Source: CAIUGU01 sp965279735
GTDB taxonomy: Bacteria > Pseudomonadota > Gammaproteobacteria > Steroidobacterales > Steroidobacteraceae
Assembly: GCA_965279735.1 (NCBI GenBank)
Contig: OZ257260.1
Span: 1,922,001 to 1,986,000 of the forward strand
DNA length: 64,000 nucleotides
Reading direction: 5' to 3'
Shown here in pieces: positions 16,635-24,044 of the stretch. Made by a program: the position numbers and the translations under genes. The notes under the pieces were generated by a model. That model worked only from the letters and a program-made list of their open reading frames with translations. It was not told the origin of the DNA and did no database searches. Numbering within the stretch: the first letter of the stretch is position 1; every line of letters begins with the position of its first letter.

Positions 16635-17726
16635 TCAATGAGCGGCGGAACGCGAATCAACGCGCACCGTTACTGACAAACCAGGCCGCAACGCCCCGAG
16701 CAGCGCGCCCTCGCCCTCCAGCACAATCCGCACTGGCACACGCTGGACAATGCGTGTGAAGTTGCCGGTGGCATTCTCGGCAGGCAATACGCTGAACTGC
16801 GAACCGGTGGCGGGTGCGAGACTGACGATCTGCCCTTTGAACACCTGTCCGGGCGATCCGTCAGCCACAACTGACGCAGACAAGCCCGGGTGGAGATGCT
16901 GGAGTTGCGTTTCCTTGAAGTTCGCCTCCACCCAGAGTCCTTGCGCAGGAACCAATGCCATGAGACGCGCACCGATGGCCGCATAGCTGCCTTCGCGAGC
17001 TGCCCGATTCCCGACGGTGCCGTCGATCGGTGCACGTAATTCCGTATGGCCAAGATTCAGCCGGGCCAGGTCGCGGTCGGCAATGGCCTGTGCCAAGGAC
17101 GCCCTCGCCTGCAGGTCTTCCGCCGCGATGACCGCCAGTTGCTGTCTGGCGGCGGCATGGGTTGCCTGTGCGCGCTGCTCTGCTGCGAGGGCCACCTTGT
17201 ACGTCGCATCCGCTGTCTGTTGTCTCTGCACGGAAGCAGCCTTGGATTGCGAAAGCGCCTGGTAGCGATCCGCGTCCTGACGTGCCCGCACGATTTCCGC
17301 CTGGGCCGCAGCGATATCGGCTGCGGCCGCCGCAATCGTCGATAGCTGAAGACGACGCGTTGCATCCGAATTGCCAATGGCGGCTTGCCGCACCGCCACC
17401 GTTGCTTCGGCATTCGCCAATGCTGCGCGGTAGTCACGGTCGTCAAGCTTCAACAACAGATCGCCCGCATGAACCTGCTGATTGTCTGCGACCAGCACTT
17501 TTTCGACGAAGCCGGAGACCTTGGGAGCAATGACGGTGACGTCACCGCCGACATACGCATCGTCCGTGGTCTCCATGAAACGAGCGTCATTCCACCAGTC
17601 ATAGCCGTAACGGGCACCTGCGATGACCACTGCGCCAACAATCAGCACCAGCAACATCCACTTCACCGGGAACGGACGGCGGTTTGCGATCGGCGCAATC
17701 GCTCCGGCGTCGATCGCGGCACTCAT
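16635..17726 (-). CDS. membrane-fusion protein, EmrA/HlyD-like
   Basis: The 363-residue product has one N-terminal transmembrane helix (MLLVLIVGAVVIAGARYGYD), then the HlyD lipoyl half-motif (TVIAPKVSGFVEKVLVADNQ), a long coiled-coil region around residues 90-200 rich in Ala and Gln, and the second lipoyl/beta-barrel half (LRAPIDGTVGNRAAREG). This is the periplasmic adaptor of a tripartite pump. Its gene overlaps HxlR by ATGA and abuts the MFS gene, so it works with the exporter encoded next. Confidence 0.93.
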   Translation of the reverse strand: MSAAIDAGAIAPIANRRPFPVKWMLLVLIVGAVVIAGARYGYDWWNDARFMETTDDAYVGGDVTVIAPKVSGFVEKVLVADNQQVHAGDLLLKLDDRDYRAALANAEATVAVRQAAIGNSDATRRLQLSTIAAAAADIAAAQAEIVRARQDADRYQALSQSKAASVQRQQTADATYKVALAAEQRAQATHAAARQQLAVIAAEDLQARASLAQAIADRDLARLNLGHTELRAPIDGTVGNRAAREGSYAAIGARLMALVPAQGLWVEANFKETQLQHLHPGLSASVVADGSPGQVFKGQIVSLAPATGSQFSVLPAENATGNFTRIVQRVPVRIVLEGEGALLGALRPGLSVTVRVDSRSAAH

Positions 17727-18280
17727 GGCGCTGCCTTCGCTGGCTTCGCCCGCTTTTTCACTGGCGCTTTTGCCTGTTGCGCCGTGGTGGCATGAGGACT
17801 GGCAGCAAAGTTCACTCTACGACGCGTCCGTTCCCCGGCCATGGGACCCGCCGCAAACCTGAAGTCCTTGGGCTCAAGGGCCCGGCCACTCGACCGATCG
17901 ACGACTGTCGGTTCCGCCGCTTTGCCTGTGCGGGTATCGACGAGCAGGACGCTGGCCCCTTCGGGCGCGAAATGACGGTTTCCCCAGGCCAGCAGCGCAA
18001 TGAGTACAGGACGGAAGTCGTGGCCCCGCGGGGTCAGCACATATTCGTAACGCGGAGGTTTCTCGCTATAGAGGCGACGTTCCAGCATCCCGGATTCCAC
18101 CAGGCCCCGCAGGCGCCGAGTGAGCATGTTGGGAGCGATGCCGAGGCCGGTCTGGAAATCATCGAACCGCGATACCCCGTACATTGCATCGCGCAGGATG
18201 AGGATGCTCCACCACTCCCCGATGTGATCGAGGCTGCGTGCGATGGGGCATTGCATGTTCCCGAAGCTTTTCTTCTCCAT
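17723..18280 (-). CDS. HxlR-family winged-helix regulator of the efflux operon
   Basis: A 185-residue protein: an HxlR winged-helix domain in the first 110 residues, with the conserved N-terminal cysteine at Cys11 (NMQCPIARSLDHIGEWW), FDDFQTGLGIAPNMLTRRLR as the recognition region and YEYVLTPRGHDFRPVL. A Lys/Ala-rich basic tail after residue 150 may help DNA or nucleoid binding. HxlR proteins often sense electrophiles or drugs by that cysteine. It is the first gene of an operon with the EmrA- and EmrB-like genes (ATGA overlap), and a palindrome directly upstream is a likely autoregulatory operator. Confidence 0.9.
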   Translation of the reverse strand: MEKKSFGNMQCPIARSLDHIGEWWSILILRDAMYGVSRFDDFQTGLGIAPNMLTRRLRGLVESGMLERRLYSEKPPRYEYVLTPRGHDFRPVLIALLAWGNRHFAPEGASVLLVDTRTGKAAEPTVVDRSSGRALEPKDFRFAAGPMAGERTRRRVNFAASPHATTAQQAKAPVKKRAKPAKAAP

Positions 18281-18294
18281 GGGCGGACTGTAGG

Positions 18295-18323
18295 GTAGTC
18301 ACTATCATTATGCAAGTGACTAC
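18295..18323. promoter_or_regulatory. palindromic operator, probable HxlR binding site
   Basis: GTAGTCAC at 18295-18302 and GTGACTAC at 18316-18323 are perfect 8-base inverted repeats around a 13-base spacer. The site is 15 bases upstream of the HxlR start, where autoregulation is expected. HxlR dimers usually recognise spaced palindromes of this kind; binding is inferred. Confidence 0.6.
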
Positions 18324-18367
18324 TTCCGGGAGTGGAGATGGAGACCCGCCACCCCATGCTCTCGCCG

Positions 18368-19234
18368 CTAACTTCCGCTACGCAGCCCTTCCGTCAGCTC
18401 GATGTAGGTGCCCCACGGATCGGTGAAGAAGGCGATCGCGAGATCCGGGCGGATCCTTTCATACGGCCGGTCAAACACGACGCCACTGGCCGCGAGCTTC
18501 TTGCAGAACGCTTCGAGCCCGACAATTTCAAAACCGATGTGATCGAGGGTTCGGCCACGCGTTGGCGCAAGCGTTTCCGTGGTGCTCGAGAAATTCAGAT
18601 TCATGCCGGGTAGATCGGCAGCATCGTAGCGCCAGCGCTTGCCCGGCACGGCGCCGAACGTTTGCACATACCAGTCCCTTGCCTTGACAACTTCTGCCTC
18701 CGGCAAGTTGAAGTGCATGTGATGCGTCACGATGGGAGCCGAGAGCGCAGCATTGTGGCGTCCTGATTGTTCGGGCGCGCGGCCCGCGGCAGGTTCGAAA
18801 CCGATGTTGGTCGCCTTCTTGTCGTCGAACAGCTCTATGCGTTCGCCTTCGGGAGTGAACACCGACGCTATGCCGGGATACTCCGTGTTGTAGTGCATCT
18901 CGAAACCGCGGGCCTCGAGCGCAGCGAGCGACTCGACCCTGAAGGCGACGTGATTCAGGACGGACCCTTCCGTGCCCTTGCGCTTCTCGCTTTTGCTCAC
19001 AATCACGACGACGTTGGGAAACTCGATCCGCGCGACCGCAGGGGCTTCCTTGCGAACACCGCCGAGCGCAACCCAGAACTTCGCGCTGGCCTCGACGTCC
19101 TCCACGTAGTAGTGCAAGTGGCCCATCGCCACGCCTGCCGCGTTGGGTGTAGTCACTTGACTCATGGCGCTTGCCGGCCAGATCAGCACCGCAGCCAGAA
19201 TCAGGTTCGCAAATGACCATCTTTTGATATGCAT
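18368..19234 (-). CDS. secreted two-domain VOC family protein
   Basis: The 288-residue product starts MHIKRWSFANLILAAVLIWP with an ASA signal-peptidase site, then carries two VOC domains: MGHLHYYVEDVEASAKFW with later EGERIELFDD, and MHFNLPEAEVVKARDWYVQT with later DPWGTYIELTEGL. An exported VOC pair is unusual since most glyoxalase-fold enzymes are cytosolic. It could bind a metabolite or antibiotic in the periplasm. The start at 19234 is chosen because GGGGGGGAA precedes it and it places the signal at the N-terminus; the frame is open to 19300. It ends about 45 bases from the HxlR operator region. Confidence 0.85.
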   Translation of the reverse strand: MHIKRWSFANLILAAVLIWPASAMSQVTTPNAAGVAMGHLHYYVEDVEASAKFWVALGGVRKEAPAVARIEFPNVVVIVSKSEKRKGTEGSVLNHVAFRVESLAALEARGFEMHYNTEYPGIASVFTPEGERIELFDDKKATNIGFEPAAGRAPEQSGRHNAALSAPIVTHHMHFNLPEAEVVKARDWYVQTFGAVPGKRWRYDAADLPGMNLNFSSTTETLAPTRGRTLDHIGFEIVGLEAFCKKLAASGVVFDRPYERIRPDLAIAFFTDPWGTYIELTEGLRSGS

Positions 19235-19377
19235 GTATTCCCCCCCTTTCGCACCATTCTGCCACACGAACCCGGGCAGAACAGACGGCTTTCGACCCAC
19301 GGCATTTACTCACAACTCCCTCACACAGCGAGGACTAGATTGGCATCCGTTCCTTCACCGAGGTTACGGAGAAAGCG

Positions 19378-19470
19378 TTGGAAATTTGGATGCTCGCGAT
19401 CACTGTGCTCCTGGCCGTCCTGACCTGGGGTGTCTATGCGCTGACGGCCGCCCTGCAACCCAAACCATGA
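19378..19470 (+). CDS. putative 30-residue membrane peptide upstream of kdpF
   Basis: A TTG at 19378, preceded by GGAGAAAG with good spacing, opens a 30-residue frame (MEIWMLAITVLLAVLTWGVY, then ALTAALQPKP) with one transmembrane helix. Its stop overlaps the kdpF ATG as ATGA, so the two tiny ORFs and kdpA form a chain of 4-base overlaps. An ATG alternative is at 19390. It is too short for standard gene calling. Function unknown; an accessory peptide of the Kdp pump is plausible from position only. Confidence 0.5.
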   Translation: MEIWMLAITVLLAVLTWGVYALTAALQPKP

Positions 19471-19559
19471 GCGTCATGAACTGGGTGGGATTGGGTGTAT
19501 CCGTGGCACTGGGCCTCTACCTGCTCGTGGCGCTGCTATTTCCGGAGCGATTTGAATGA
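19467..19559 (+). CDS. kdpF: K(+)-transporting ATPase subunit F
   Basis: The 30-residue product is one transmembrane helix (WVGLGVSVALGLYLLVALLF) ending PERF, the usual KdpF pattern, and its stop overlaps the kdpA start as ATGA. KdpF stabilises the KdpABC complex in the inner membrane. Position and overlaps make the call firm despite the short length. Confidence 0.85.
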   Translation: MSVMNWVGLGVSVALGLYLLVALLFPERFE

Positions 19560-21364
19560 GCGCCAATGCAGTTCTGCAGATCGTCCTGTACCTCGTCGTG
19601 CTCGTTGCGCTCGTCAAGCCTCTGGGGTCTTTCATGGCCAGGGTCTTTGAGGGTCAGAGGACCTTCCTCTCCCCCGTTCTTGCGCCGGTCGAGCGTGGAA
19701 TTTATCGACTCGCGGGAATCCGACCCGAAACAGAAGCCAACTGGAAGCAGTACGCAATCGCGGTCCTGTTGATCAACTTCATCGGCTTTTTGGCGGTCTA
19801 CCTTCTGCAACGATTCCAGGGAGTCCTGCCACTGAACCCGCAGGGTTTTGCAGCGGTCGGCCCTGAGTCTGCCTTCAATACTGCCATCAGCTTTGCGTCG
19901 AATACGAACTGGCAGGGTTACGGCGGCGAATCCACGATGAGCTATCTCACCCAGATGCTTGGCTTGAGCGTGCAAAACTTCCTGTCCGCCGCCACCGGCA
20001 TGGCGGTACTCGTTGCGCTCATCCGCGGATTCGTTCGCAAGCAGGCGTCCGGAATCGGCAATTTCTACGTCGATTTCACGCGCAGCACGCTGTACATCCT
20101 GTTGCCCCTCTCGCTGCTGCTGGCCATCGTCCTGGTCTCGCAAGGCGTGGTCCAGACCTTCTCGGGTTACAGCCAAGCGGATCTTCTCGAACCCACCACT
20201 CTCCAGGTTGCGGTGAAGGATGCCGCGGGATTACCCGTCCTCGACGCTGCCGGGAATGCGGTCGTCACTACAGAGCGCATCACCCGACAGACGATTCCCC
20301 TGGGGCCTGCAGCCAGCCAGATCGCGATCAAACAGCTAGGCACCAACGGCGGAGGATTTTTCAATGTGAACTCGGCACATCCTTTCGAGAATCCGACGCC
20401 GCTCGCGAATTTTCTGGAGCTGCTGGCGATCTTGCTGATTCCCGCCGCGCTGTGTTACACGTTTGGAAAAATGATCGGCGATACAAGACAGGGCTGGGCA
20501 ATCCTCATTGCCATGCTGGCCATCTTCATTCCTCTCACCTTCGGCGGCTACCTCGCCGAACAGGCAGGCAACCCTCGCCTTACCGGACTTGGTGCTGACC
20601 AGACACTGTCAGCACTCCAGCCCGGCGGCAACATGGAGGGCAAGGAAACACGATTTGGCATCGCCAACTCCACTCTATGGGCTGCGGCAACTACAGCGGC
20701 CTCGAATGGCTCGGTCAACGCAATGCACGATTCATTCACGCCCCTCGGCGGCCTGGTGCCGATGTGGATGATGCAGCTGGGAGAGGTCGTCTTCGGCGGT
20801 GTGGGCAGCGGGTTGTACGGAATGCTGATGTTTGCCATCGTCGCAGTGTTCATCGGCGGGCTGATGGTCGGCCGTACACCCGAATACCTGGGCAAGAAAA
20901 TAGAGGCCTACGAAATCAAGATGGCGTCGCTCGTGCTGCTGATTCCCTGCGTCGTCTCGCTGATCGGCGCAGCAGTTGCGAGTGCGATTCCCGCAGGAAC
21001 CGCGAGCGTCGAGAATCCGGGCGCCCACGGATTCTCCGAAATCCTGTACGCCTTCTCGTCTGCCGGCAACAACAATGGCAGCGCGTTTGCAGGCCTGTCG
21101 GCCAACACGCCCTTCTACAACATCGCTTTGGGGCTAGCGATGTGGATGTCCAGGTTCTGGTTGATCATCCCGGTGCTGGGGATCGCCGGAAGCCTGGCAG
21201 CGAAACGTACGACGGCCATTACAGCGGGGACGTTGCCAACCCATACACCGCTGTTCGTCGTGATGCTGGTTGGCGTAGTGCTCATGGTCGGTGCGCTGAC
21301 CTTCCTGCCTGCCCTCGCACTGGGGCCGGTCGTCGAGCATCTACAGATGATCGCGGGAGGCTGA
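19556..21364 (+). CDS. kdpA: K(+)-transporting ATPase subunit A
   Basis: A 602-residue, ten-helix potassium-binding subunit homologous to K+ channels. The pore-loop filters are visible, for example QLGTNGGGFFNVNSAHPFEN in the second and SSAGNNNGSAFAGLSANTPF in the third, plus FASNTNWQGYGGE. KdpA selects K+ and passes it through the membrane while KdpB hydrolyses ATP. It is about 45 residues longer than the 557 of E. coli, with an extra segment near residue 215 (LPVLDAAGNAVVTTERI). It is translationally coupled to kdpF and is followed by kdpB after five bases. Confidence 0.96.
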   Translation: MSANAVLQIVLYLVVLVALVKPLGSFMARVFEGQRTFLSPVLAPVERGIYRLAGIRPETEANWKQYAIAVLLINFIGFLAVYLLQRFQGVLPLNPQGFAAVGPESAFNTAISFASNTNWQGYGGESTMSYLTQMLGLSVQNFLSAATGMAVLVALIRGFVRKQASGIGNFYVDFTRSTLYILLPLSLLLAIVLVSQGVVQTFSGYSQADLLEPTTLQVAVKDAAGLPVLDAAGNAVVTTERITRQTIPLGPAASQIAIKQLGTNGGGFFNVNSAHPFENPTPLANFLELLAILLIPAALCYTFGKMIGDTRQGWAILIAMLAIFIPLTFGGYLAEQAGNPRLTGLGADQTLSALQPGGNMEGKETRFGIANSTLWAAATTAASNGSVNAMHDSFTPLGGLVPMWMMQLGEVVFGGVGSGLYGMLMFAIVAVFIGGLMVGRTPEYLGKKIEAYEIKMASLVLLIPCVVSLIGAAVASAIPAGTASVENPGAHGFSEILYAFSSAGNNNGSAFAGLSANTPFYNIALGLAMWMSRFWLIIPVLGIAGSLAAKRTTAITAGTLPTHTPLFVVMLVGVVLMVGALTFLPALALGPVVEHLQMIAGG

Positions 21365-21369
21365 CTCAA

Positions 21370-23442
21370 ATGACAACGCTGACGACTTCGACCTATTTCT
21401 CCGCGCAGATCGTCCGGACCGCGATCGGCGATGCCTTCCTGAAACTCGATCCGCGCGTGCAGATACGCAACCCAGTCATGTTCGTCGTTTTCCTGGGCAG
21501 CCTCTTCACGACCCTGCTGGGAGTGGGCGCTGCCACCGGCAGTCTGGAGGGCGCGGGTCGCCCGGCATTCGTATTCGCCATCGCCGCCTGGTTGTGGCTG
21601 ACGGTGCTCTTCGCCAATTTCGCGGAAGCGATCGCGCAAGGCCGCGGTAAGGCACAGGCCGCCACGCTGCGATCGATGCGCCGTCATGTGCACGCGAGGA
21701 AATTGATCGGCAATCAGCGCGATCAATACAAGATGGTCGAAGCCGACACCCTTCGCCAGGGCGATCTGGTGCTGGTGGAAGCAGACGATGTCATTCCGGC
21801 GGACGGGGAGATTGTCGAGGGCGTGGCGTCAGTCAACGAGAGCGCCGTGACCGGCGAGTCGGCGCCCGTTCTGCGAGAGGCAGGCGGCGATTTCTCGTCC
21901 GTCACCGGCGGCACGCGCGTCCTGTCGGACTGGATCGTTGTTCGCATCACGAACAAGGAAGGAGAAGGCTTCCTCGACCGGATGATTGCCATGGTGGAAG
22001 GGGCGAAACGCGGCAAGACGCCGAATGAGATAGCCCTGTCGATCCTGCTGGCGATGATGACACTCGTCTTTCTGCTCGCAACGGCAACGCTCGCGCCATT
22101 CTCGCAGTTTGCCGTCGACGCGGCCCAGCAGGGATCGGTGGTGACCTTGACCGTGCTGATTGCACTGTTGGTCTGCCTGATCCCCACGACCATTGGCGCC
22201 CTGCTGTCCGCAATCGGCATTGCCGGCATGGATCGCATGGTGCGTGCGAACGTGATCGCCACCTCCGGACGCGCCATCGAGGCCGCAGGTGATGTCGACG
22301 TCCTGCTGCTCGACAAGACCGGCACCATCACGCTCGGCGATCGGCAGGCGTTTGCATTCGTTCCCGCCCCCGGAGTCAGCGAGCAGGAGCTGGCCGACGT
22401 GGCGCAGCTCGCGTCCCTTGCAGACGAGACGCCGGAAGGCCGTTCCATCGTCGTTCTGGCGAAGCAGAAATTCCAGCTTCGGGGCCGCGACCTCGCCGCC
22501 ACCGCACACACTTTCCACAAATTCTCTGCACAGACGCGGATGAGCGGCGTCGACCTCGAGGGCCGCAGGCTGCGCAAGGGTGCAGCGGATGCCATCCGTC
22601 AATTCATCGAGGAACAGGGTGGCGTGTGGCCAACCAGGCTCAATGAATCGGTCGAGACCATCGCCCGAACCGGCGCCACCCCGATCGCTGTCGCGGATGG
22701 CCGGCGTGCAGTGGGTGTCGTAGAGTTGCGGGACATCGTCAAGGGTGGCATCCGGGAACGTTTCGCCGAACTCAGGCAAATGGGCATCAAGACGATCATG
22801 GTGACCGGGGACAATCGGCTCACCGCAGCGGCTATTGCCGCCGAAGCAGGCGTAGATGATTTCCTGGCGGAGGCAACCCCTGAAAAGAAACTCGAACTGA
22901 TTCGCAAGCATCAGGCGGCAGGCCACCTGGTTGCCATGTGTGGCGACGGCACGAATGACGCGCCGGCGCTTGCGCAGGCAGATGTTGCCGTGGCCATGAA
23001 TACCGGCACGCAGGCCGCCAAGGAAGCCGGCAACATGGTCGACCTGGATTCGAACCCGACCAAGCTGATCGAGATCGTGGATGTGGGCAAGCAGATGCTC
23101 GTGACACGCGGTTCGCTGACGACTTTCTCGATTGCCAACGATGTCGCGAAGTATTTCGCGATCATTCCCGCCGCCTTTGCCACGACCTATCCAGCGCTGA
23201 ATGCACTCAACGTGATGGGCCTTGGCAGCCCCGAGAGCGCGATCCTGTCAGCAGTGATCTTCAATGCACTGGTGATCGTGTTCCTGGTCCCGCTCGCCCT
23301 GCGCGGAGTGAAAACACGCGCCGTCTCCGCGGCCGCGCTGTTGCGAAGGAATCTGCTGGTGTATGGACTCGGTGGCATCATCGTGCCGTTCATCGGCATC
23401 AAGGCCATCGATGTGTTGCTCATCGCAGCCGGCTTCGCGTAA
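21370..23442 (+). CDS. kdpB: K(+)-transporting P-type ATPase subunit B
   Basis: The 690-residue P-type ATPase has the phosphorylation motif LLLDKTGTITLG (Asp315), the actuator-domain motif NESAVTGESAPVLREA, and the hinge motif MCGDGTNDAPALAQADVAVA. It couples ATP hydrolysis to K+ uptake through KdpA. The ATG at 21370 is the natural start because the frame is open far upstream inside kdpA, where it is only a shadow. It lies five bases after kdpA and 26 before kdpC. Confidence 0.97.
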   Translation: MTTLTTSTYFSAQIVRTAIGDAFLKLDPRVQIRNPVMFVVFLGSLFTTLLGVGAATGSLEGAGRPAFVFAIAAWLWLTVLFANFAEAIAQGRGKAQAATLRSMRRHVHARKLIGNQRDQYKMVEADTLRQGDLVLVEADDVIPADGEIVEGVASVNESAVTGESAPVLREAGGDFSSVTGGTRVLSDWIVVRITNKEGEGFLDRMIAMVEGAKRGKTPNEIALSILLAMMTLVFLLATATLAPFSQFAVDAAQQGSVVTLTVLIALLVCLIPTTIGALLSAIGIAGMDRMVRANVIATSGRAIEAAGDVDVLLLDKTGTITLGDRQAFAFVPAPGVSEQELADVAQLASLADETPEGRSIVVLAKQKFQLRGRDLAATAHTFHKFSAQTRMSGVDLEGRRLRKGAADAIRQFIEEQGGVWPTRLNESVETIARTGATPIAVADGRRAVGVVELRDIVKGGIRERFAELRQMGIKTIMVTGDNRLTAAAIAAEAGVDDFLAEATPEKKLELIRKHQAAGHLVAMCGDGTNDAPALAQADVAVAMNTGTQAAKEAGNMVDLDSNPTKLIEIVDVGKQMLVTRGSLTTFSIANDVAKYFAIIPAAFATTYPALNALNVMGLGSPESAILSAVIFNALVIVFLVPLALRGVKTRAVSAAALLRRNLLVYGLGGIIVPFIGIKAIDVLLIAAGFA

Positions 23443-23468
23443 AAAAAACATTCTGAAAGGCAAAGTTC

Positions 23469-24044
23469 ATGAATCATCTACGCCCTGCATTGGTCATCTT
23501 CCTGTTGCTCAGCGCGATTACCGGCATTGCCTATCCTGCGGTAGTGACGCTCTTCAGCAATACCCTGTTTCCGGACGAGGCGCGAGGTCGCCTCATTGAG
23601 GAAAATGGACACACAGTGGGATCGCGATTGCTGGGGCAACCGTTTTCAAGTCCGGGCTACTTCTGGAGCCGTCCTTCCGCGACGGGACCACAACCCTACA
23701 ATGGCGCGGCCTCCAGCGGCTCGAATCTCGGGCCGATCAACCCCGCGCTTGAGACAGCGGTCCGCGAGCGGATAGCAGCACTGCGGGCGCTGGATCCCGA
23801 CAATCAGGCTGCGGTACCCGTTGATCTCGTGACGGCTTCGGCAAGCGGCCTTGATCCGCATGTATCGCCGGCCGCGGCGGAATACCAGGTCGCGCGTGTC
23901 GCTCGCGCGCGGAAGATGCAGGAAACAGACGTACGGAATCTCGTGCAACAGGCGACGGAGCAACGCACCTTCGGTCTGCTGGGCGAAGCCCGGGTCAATG
24001 TGCTTGAGTTGAACAGATCACTCGATGTATATCCCACCCGGTGA
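23469..24044 (+). CDS. kdpC: K(+)-transporting ATPase subunit C
   Basis: A 191-residue protein with a single N-terminal helix (LRPALVIFLLLSAITGIAYP) and a soluble periplasmic domain containing YFWSRPSATGPQPYNGAASS and SGSNLGPINP, the signature of KdpC. It assembles with KdpA, KdpB and KdpF. The kdpD start overlaps its end as GTGA, so a sensor kinase is translated on the same message. Confidence 0.95.
   Translation: MNHLRPALVIFLLLSAITGIAYPAVVTLFSNTLFPDEARGRLIEENGHTVGSRLLGQPFSSPGYFWSRPSATGPQPYNGAASSGSNLGPINPALETAVRERIAALRALDPDNQAAVPVDLVTASASGLDPHVSPAAAEYQVARVARARKMQETDVRNLVQQATEQRTFGLLGEARVNVLELNRSLDVYPTR

Noticed and set aside
20677..21369. In-frame upstream extension of kdpB into kdpA
   Set aside because: The extension overlaps kdpA in another frame; the ATG at 21370 gives the normal KdpB N-terminus.
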